Source: JBAYJY01 sp041664945 (GTDB lineage: Bacteria; UBP15; UBA6099). Taken from it: 38,779 nucleotides of DNA. The translations under genes were made by a program, and so were the position numbers. The notes beneath the pieces are model-generated. The model was not told the origin of the DNA and did not search any database. It saw nothing but the letters and a program-made list of their open reading frames with translations. Position 1 is the stretch's first letter, and each line of letters begins with the position of its first letter. Positions 34,115 to 38,779 of the stretch are shown here, in pieces. The DNA lies in assembly GCA_041664945.1 (NCBI GenBank), contig JBAYJY010000019.1, forward strand, positions 1-38,779. Reading direction: 5' to 3'.

Positions 34115-34795
34115 ATGATATCAGCCATTATACCCGGCGCGGGAACCGGTCAAAGAATGAACTCCCAAACGCCCAAAATATTTATTGAGCTCGCCGGCAA
34201 ACCTCTTTTTTACCACTCAATTCAGTCGCTCGTGAAATCAGGAGAGGTCGACCACATACTTTTAGCGGTTCCGGAAGGATTCAAGAAACGCGCCTTGGAA
34301 TATAACCAAGAGTGGAAGATAAATAACCTTGAGATAGTCGAGGGCGCGACGACGCGCCAGGAAACAGTGTTCCACGCACTTCAGACTCTTCCGAAGACCA
34401 CTGAAATGGTATTGATACACGATGGGGCGAGACCTCTCGCGTCGCCCGAACTTGTCCGCGCGGTCATAAACGGCGCACGCGAACACGGCGCCTGCATTCC
34501 CTCATTGCCCTGCGAGGAAACAGTGAAGCGCGTTCGCAGCGGACATGTTGTCGAAACTCTGAGCCGCGACGAAATTCACATCGTCCAGACTCCTCAGGCT
34601 TTTTACTTTGACCTGATTATGGAAGCCCACAATCACGCTTGCGAGCGAAAGTGGCGCGTGACCGACGACGCCACTCTTGTCGAGCGCGCGGGCCGCCCTG
34701 TCGCAACTATTCCCGGCGAACAATCCAACATTAAAATCACTCATCCATTAGACCTGAAAATTGCGGAAATAATTATCGTTGGCAGCTCCATATAA
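34115..34795 (+). CDS. ispD: 2-C-methyl-D-erythritol 4-phosphate cytidylyltransferase
   Basis: The third enzyme of the MEP isoprenoid pathway (226 residues) forms CDP-methylerythritol. The CTP-binding loop reads IPGAGTGQRMNSQTPKIF, slightly altered from the usual AAGxGxRM. The core motifs LIHDGARPLASPELV, TPQAFYFDLI, VTDDATLVER and the final ITHPLDLKIAE are all present. RibitoI-5-phosphate cytidylyltransferases are relatives, but no teichoic acid genes are near. ispF is not adjacent. Confidence 0.92.
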   Translation: MISAIIPGAGTGQRMNSQTPKIFIELAGKPLFYHSIQSLVKSGEVDHILLAVPEGFKKRALEYNQEWKINNLEIVEGATTRQETVFHALQTLPKTTEMVLIHDGARPLASPELVRAVINGAREHGACIPSLPCEETVKRVRSGHVVETLSRDEIHIVQTPQAFYFDLIMEAHNHACERKWRVTDDATLVERAGRPVATIPGEQSNIKITHPLDLKIAEIIIVGSSI

Positions 34796-34826
34796 TATTA
34801 ATAAGCATTATATATATTAATTTTTA

Positions 34827-34855
34827 TTGATTCTCTAATCATGTTGCATTAAAAT
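34827..34855 (+). promoter_or_regulatory. Putative promoter ahead of mtnA
   Basis: TTGATT (34827-34832) and TAAAAT (34850-34855) are 17 bases apart in the AT-rich gap after ispD. A short inverted repeat, CAACA-G-TGTTG (34859-34869), lies at the predicted transcript start and could be an operator. Confidence 0.45.
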
Positions 34856-34918
34856 ACACAACAGTGTTGCCGTGTTCAAGTTTGGCATTAATACTTGAGC
34901 ATAAGTGGGCAAACCGCC

Positions 34919-35968
34919 ATGGGGTCCATTTCTGTGGATACACTTCGTTGGGTGGAAAGCGGAGAGATTGAACTGCTCGATCAGACTCTGCTTCCGCATA
35001 AAATCAAATATGTGAAATTGAATACGGTTGAAGCCGTCGCCCGGGCGATCGAGGGAATGAAAGTCAGAGGCGCGCCTGCGATTGGCGTGACAGCAGCAAT
35101 GGGCGTAGCGCTCGGCGCTCTGAAATACAAAGGCGATGATTTTCTTAAGTTCTCCGGACTGATGGATAAAGTGATCGCGCGGCTTGCGGCTACGAGACCC
35201 ACAGCAGTCAACCTCTTCTGGGCTCTCGACAGGATGCGCAGCGTAATCGAAAATAGCTCCGGAAAACCGATAGATAAGATCAAAGAGAGGCTGATACGGG
35301 AAGCAAAAAATATTAAGGCCGAGGATCTCGCCGGCTGCAGAAAGATAGGCGACAACGGAGCGGCGTTATTAAAAAAGGGAAGCCGGGTTCTCACGCACTG
35401 CAATGCCGGCGGACTCGCCACTGCTGGCTACGGCACCGCGCTCGGCGTTATTCGTTCCGGTTATAAACAAGGTAAAATCGAACATGTGTACGCCGATGAG
35501 ACAAGGCCATGGTTGCAGGGAGCGCGGCTCACTGCGTTCGAGCTGGTGCAGGAAAAAATTCCGGCCACTCTGATCTGCGACAACATGGCGGCTTCGCTGA
35601 TGGCGGCAGGCAGGATTGACGCTGTTATCGTCGGCGCGGACCGAATAGCGTCTAACGGCGACACCGCTAACAAGATAGGCACGTACAGCGTCGCGACGTT
35701 GGCTCACGCGCACCGAATACCGTTCTACGTCGCCGCCCCGGTTTCGACAATCGACTACAAACTCGCTTCCGGGCGCGAAATAGTGATCGAGCAGCGCGGA
35801 GAACACGAAGTGCGCCGGGTCGGAGCGGAAGTGATATGTCCGCCCGGAGTAGGCGTTATCAACCCGGCGTTCGATGTGACGCCCGCCCGGCTCATTACTG
35901 CGATAATAACGGAAAAATGCGTCTGCCGGCCGCCTTACAAAAAAACGCTGGCCGCGATTAAAGACTGA
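34919..35968 (+). CDS. mtnA: S-methyl-5-thioribose-1-phosphate isomerase
   Basis: The methionine-salvage enzyme (349 residues) converts methylthioribose 1-phosphate to the ribulose form and belongs to the eIF-2B alpha-like family. The catalytic residues are C161 (THCNAGGLATAGYGTALGV) and D241 (GADRIASNGDTANKIGT). The N-terminal KVRGAPAIGVTAAMGVAL signature is present. ATG 34919 was preferred to a TTG at 34895 because it gives the usual N-terminus (SVDTLRWVESGEIELLDQTLLP); no strong ribosome binding site is seen for either. No other methionine-salvage genes are adjacent. Confidence 0.93.
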   Translation: MGSISVDTLRWVESGEIELLDQTLLPHKIKYVKLNTVEAVARAIEGMKVRGAPAIGVTAAMGVALGALKYKGDDFLKFSGLMDKVIARLAATRPTAVNLFWALDRMRSVIENSSGKPIDKIKERLIREAKNIKAEDLAGCRKIGDNGAALLKKGSRVLTHCNAGGLATAGYGTALGVIRSGYKQGKIEHVYADETRPWLQGARLTAFELVQEKIPATLICDNMAASLMAAGRIDAVIVGADRIASNGDTANKIGTYSVATLAHAHRIPFYVAAPVSTIDYKLASGREIVIEQRGEHEVRRVGAEVICPPGVGVINPAFDVTPARLITAIITEKCVCRPPYKKTLAAIKD

Positions 35969-35974
35969 CTGATT

Positions 35975-37813
35975 ATGGAAACAACAACAATGGACATGCC
36001 GCAAACCGGGAGGCTGGCAATACGCTCCGCGGGGCGCACGCTCAAAGGCAGCGCGCATCCGGTCAGCGGCGAGTTCATCTGTTGCGTCAACTATTCCGGC
36101 CCCGGACGTGTGCGCGGCTTGTACGGCATCGCGGAAGGAGTCGCCGGCGAACAAGGTCTCGCAAGCGAACTCGCAATAGAAACTCTGAAAAAAAGTTTTC
36201 GCCAGATCCGCGAATCGGACAGCGTGAACGGGAGCAATCTTTTGCCCGGCTGTCTCGAGGAAATCCACTCGGCATTCATAAACAAAAACGCCGGAGAGGA
36301 TCAAGAGAAAATTGAGGCTGCGCTTGTCTGCGGCTATATTGAAGGAAATACGGTTCACATTGCGCTCGCAGGCGGAGGCGCGGCTTACATTCTCGAAAAC
36401 GGAAGAATTTCCCGTATCACTCAAGACGCCAATTCACCCGATTTAGAAAACACAGACCCCACCCTGCTTCTACCCGGCCAGACTCCGGCCGGATACTCTA
36501 AAACCGACTTCAAGCCGGTTTTCCTTAGCCATACCCTTAAATCCGACAGCGTTGTTATCTTCTGTTCCGACGGCCTGCTCGCCCGCCTCAACTCACTGAC
36601 CATTCAGGAAAAAATCACAAGCGCCAACTCACTCGATGATGCAGCCGACCTGATTGTGAACGAAGCGCATAAGCACGATAGCGCCGGCGACGTAGCTGTC
36701 GTCCTCGCGCGGCTGGAACCGCCTGCCGAACATAAGAAGAACGAATTCTCGAGCTCTATCAAATATCCTCTCGGCGTTTTCTTTTTGAAATATCTGACCG
36801 TCTCGCTGTTGGCCGCGGCTCTGGCCTTTTTGATTTTTTTCGGAACAAAAAACATTACCGACGGCAAAAAAAGTGCGGAACAAGCCGGCGGAATTGCAGC
36901 TCCCGATGTTTTCGACATAGGAATCGGCCAGAATAAACCCTCTGCCTCGGAAAAACCGCTCCTGCCGACAGCGCAACTCTTGCTGCAAACTGAACCCGAG
37001 AACGCTCGTGTGTTCATAAACGGAGTCCAACAACCCGGCGCGTCTCCGTTCACGCTATCCGTTACGGCCGGCGGCGGTAACGAACTGAGAGTGGAAGCGG
37101 CCGGCTACGAGCCTTTCGAGGAAAAATTGAATCTCGATAAAGACACATCCATACAGAGAATTATCTCTCTTCGCCATATAAAAGCTAAAAACGGTTCGCT
37201 GATCGTGTCCTGCCAGCCGAGTTGCGACAAAATGGAATTCGACGGCCACTCTATAGGCGGCTTCCCAAGAAACGAAATCGTTATAAGGGAAATCATGCCG
37301 GGGGACCACCGGCTAAAAGCGCATCTCAACGGCGAAACGGAAGGCCGCAATATTAGAATAGTGTCCGGAATCACGCAATCGATCGTGGTTCGATTCGCGG
37401 GCGAAAAAATCAATCAGCAAACGCAGCTGCCGGCCGGCGTAAATTTTATCAAACCCGGAGCGCCGCAGGAATCACAATCAGCGGTGGAAGTTGTGCGCAC
37501 ACGACCTGAATCCGACAAGCGCGAACTGGAACAGATTAAAAAACTGCCGGATTCAAACGCGCCAATACAATCCTCACCGGCCCTCGACTCCGCTTTTTTC
37601 ATCATTGACACAAACGTCACGGACTGCTCGGTCATGATCCTCAAAAACAACCGCCTCATGATGACGGGCTTTTCCGGAACAAGATACGATCTGAAACCCG
37701 GCCGGTATACGATTCAGGTTTCCAAACCCGGGTACGAAGAAGTCCAGCGCGATGCGCTTCTGGACAAGGAATTTCAGGTGATTCATTTTCAACTCAAAAA
37801 ACAACAGGACTAA
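35975..37813 (+). CDS. PP2C-like phosphatase domain, membrane helix and PEGA domains
   Basis: The 612-residue protein has a PP2C-like domain (about 15-247), one transmembrane helix (267-290) and three PEGA-type beta-sandwich repeats outside (about 335-400, 407-475 and 540-608). In the PP2C core, the first metal-binding motif (normally ADGMGG) reads AEGVAG, so aspartate has become glutamate at residue 54. GDSRAYL has become GGGAAYI, while SDGLL (198-200) and a late aspartate (D239, SAGDVAVVL) remain. Activity is therefore doubtful but not excluded. PEGA domains are found in bacterial surface and signalling proteins. It starts six bases after mtnA and lies two bases from a second PP2C-like gene, so they probably function together. 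Confidence 0.8.
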   Translation: METTTMDMPQTGRLAIRSAGRTLKGSAHPVSGEFICCVNYSGPGRVRGLYGIAEGVAGEQGLASELAIETLKKSFRQIRESDSVNGSNLLPGCLEEIHSAFINKNAGEDQEKIEAALVCGYIEGNTVHIALAGGGAAYILENGRISRITQDANSPDLENTDPTLLLPGQTPAGYSKTDFKPVFLSHTLKSDSVVIFCSDGLLARLNSLTIQEKITSANSLDDAADLIVNEAHKHDSAGDVAVVLARLEPPAEHKKNEFSSSIKYPLGVFFLKYLTVSLLAAALAFLIFFGTKNITDGKKSAEQAGGIAAPDVFDIGIGQNKPSASEKPLLPTAQLLLQTEPENARVFINGVQQPGASPFTLSVTAGGGNELRVEAAGYEPFEEKLNLDKDTSIQRIISLRHIKAKNGSLIVSCQPSCDKMEFDGHSIGGFPRNEIVIREIMPGDHRLKAHLNGETEGRNIRIVSGITQSIVVRFAGEKINQQTQLPAGVNFIKPGAPQESQSAVEVVRTRPESDKRELEQIKKLPDSNAPIQSSPALDSAFFIIDTNVTDCSVMILKNNRLMMTGFSGTRYDLKPGRYTIQVSKPGYEEVQRDALLDKEFQVIHFQLKKQQD

Positions 37814-37814
37814 T

Positions 37815-38779
37815 ATGGCGCGAAAAAAACTAATCGAGAAATCTTTCAGGGCTCTTGTCGGAACGCTGGGACCGAACACGCGTTTCGGCCAAGGCACGTA
37901 CATATACGACACAAACGACAGCGTGAGAGACTACGCGCTGTTCGCCATATTCACAGGAATGACGGCCGATGCGGAGCGATTCTGCCTCGAATTCCTCGCC
38001 GAGAAAACAGGACCGTATCTGGACTGCATCCGCACAGCCGATCTTTCGAGGCCGGCGAGCCTGCTGAAAGAGATTCTCACTGACCTCATGAACCGGCTCG
38101 AAACCGGCGGCCACGTGGAGCCTAACACAACATATCACGCTTTCACGGTTGTTCTGGTAAAAGGCGGCGCCGCATACATCGCCCGGATTAACGGATGCCC
38201 GGTCTTTTACATGAAGGAGCGAAAATTCCGCCCGATTTACCACCAGCCGAAAGCCCGCGGCCGCGAGAGCCTGCAGATCGAAGCCGTTCCCATCGACAAT
38301 GGAGACCGGATCATTCTCGCTTCCGAAGAAATGATAAAACACCCCACAAAGCTCGAACTGAGAAATGTGCTTCTCGCCGGCGAAGACCTCGCGCTCGCCT
38401 GCTCAAAAATCCAAATGCTCGCGACACGCTACGAAGAAATCGATTCGCCGCGTCTGATGATTATCCACTTCCGCCGCAACGAAGCGAAATCAACAGCCCT
38501 CTTCACTCGCAGAAACACTGCGGTCATCGCCTCCGTGGCGCTCTTCATCATGCTCCTGTTCCTCTGGGGCGACATCGTGCGTCTAGTCAATACCAGTTCC
38601 ATCGGATACATCGTCACGAAAAAGAACATATTCCAGCGAGCGGCGGAATCCGTCAGCAATGAAACAAAAGACTATTCCGTCGAACAGGTTTACGCCGGCC
38701 TCGCCGTGGCATACGATCTCACGGTCGGACCGGACGATGTTCTTTTCATCGTCGACGACAAGGAACCTGGGATCATCAG
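37815..38779 (+). CDS. Degenerate PP2C-like membrane protein, 3' end outside the window
   Basis: About 321 residues are visible and the frame runs off the edge. The N-terminal 220 residues align in pattern with PP2C phosphatases. However, the metal motifs are gone: FAIFTGMTAD replaces the ADGMGG segment, AYIARINGCPVFYM replaces GDSRAYL, and DRIILASEEMI replaces the LLCSDGL segment. A transmembrane helix follows (about 236-251, TAVIASVALFIMLLFLW), then an exported region that continues past the window. I infer a pseudophosphatase that binds a partner. The tandem neighbour at 35975 keeps more of the site. Confidence 0.75.
   Translation, partial: MARKKLIEKSFRALVGTLGPNTRFGQGTYIYDTNDSVRDYALFAIFTGMTADAERFCLEFLAEKTGPYLDCIRTADLSRPASLLKEILTDLMNRLETGGHVEPNTTYHAFTVVLVKGGAAYIARINGCPVFYMKERKFRPIYHQPKARGRESLQIEAVPIDNGDRIILASEEMIKHPTKLELRNVLLAGEDLALACSKIQMLATRYEEIDSPRLMIIHFRRNEAKSTALFTRRNTAVIASVALFIMLLFLWGDIVRLVNTSSIGYIVTKKNIFQRAAESVSNETKDYSVEQVYAGLAVAYDLTVGPDDVLFIVDDKEPGII

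Noticed and set aside
34115..35968. An MTA-isoprenoid shunt suggested by ispD next to mtnA
   Set aside because: No RuBisCO-like protein or cupin isomerase is present, and a separate promoter lies between the two genes; the adjacency alone is too weak.
35369..36424. A 351-residue minus-strand open frame
   Set aside because: It is the antisense shadow of mtnA and the PP2C-like gene, both of which have clear family motifs on the plus strand.

Overview
The window looks like chromosomal core sequence from a diderm (outer-membrane) bacterium with fairly GC-rich coding DNA. The evidence is a TonB-dependent receptor with a signal peptide, a lipoprotein solute-binding protein, a periplasmic PBP4-type peptidase, a bacterial F-type ATP synthase and sigma70-like promoters. 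A ferredoxin-linked 2-oxoacid oxidoreductase and an oxygen-sensitive class I two-subunit fumarase fit anaerobic or microaerobic life. I cannot name the phylum from sequence alone; an uncultivated lineage is plausible. No rRNA, tRNA, transposase, integrase or CRISPR array was recognised.

Layout. (1) 1-2720, minus strand: a sugar nucleotidyltransferase (cut by the window edge), a membrane-anchored HTH protein and two unrecognised proteins, packed as one operon. (2) 2754-9370, plus strand: a cobalamin riboswitch behind a near-consensus promoter, then a B12 uptake locus with a BtuB-like receptor, BtuF, BtuD, BtuC and two different DUF71/COG2102 (DPH6-like) ATP-pyrophosphatases. (3) 9406-13804, plus: a pyruvate-type 2-oxoacid:ferredoxin oxidoreductase with gamma, alpha and beta subunits, in which the ferredoxin-like delta subunit is fused to a GltD-like flavoprotein. 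(4) 13914-15951, plus: a long-form acyl-CoA dehydrogenase with its own promoter, a candidate operator and a strong terminator. (5) 15985-24890, minus: phosphomannomutase/phosphoglucomutase followed by a full ATP synthase operon (atpZ-I-B-E-F-H-A-G-D-C). The atpG start appears to be a rare AUU codon. (6) 24891-28908, minus: fumarase beta and alpha, isocitrate dehydrogenase and a secreted metallo-beta-lactamase-fold protein, separated by low-complexity spacers. (7) 29041-37813, plus: ndk, PBP4, murI, hisG, a small membrane protein, a cysteine-less thioredoxin-fold/beta-propeller protein, ispD, mtnA and a PP2C-like membrane protein with PEGA domains. (8) 37815-end, plus: a second, more degenerate PP2C-like membrane protein, cut by the window edge.

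How they work together. The riboswitch should shut the B12 uptake locus when cobalamin is plentiful; the two DUF71 enzymes inside it suggest a chemical step on imported corrinoid. The oxidoreductase, fumarase, isocitrate dehydrogenase, acyl-CoA dehydrogenase and ATP synthase form an energy-metabolism block. The most unusual items are the paired DUF71 genes, the flavoprotein-delta fusion, the AUU start of atpG, the SxxS thioredoxin-fold protein and the tandem degenerate PP2C-like proteins.
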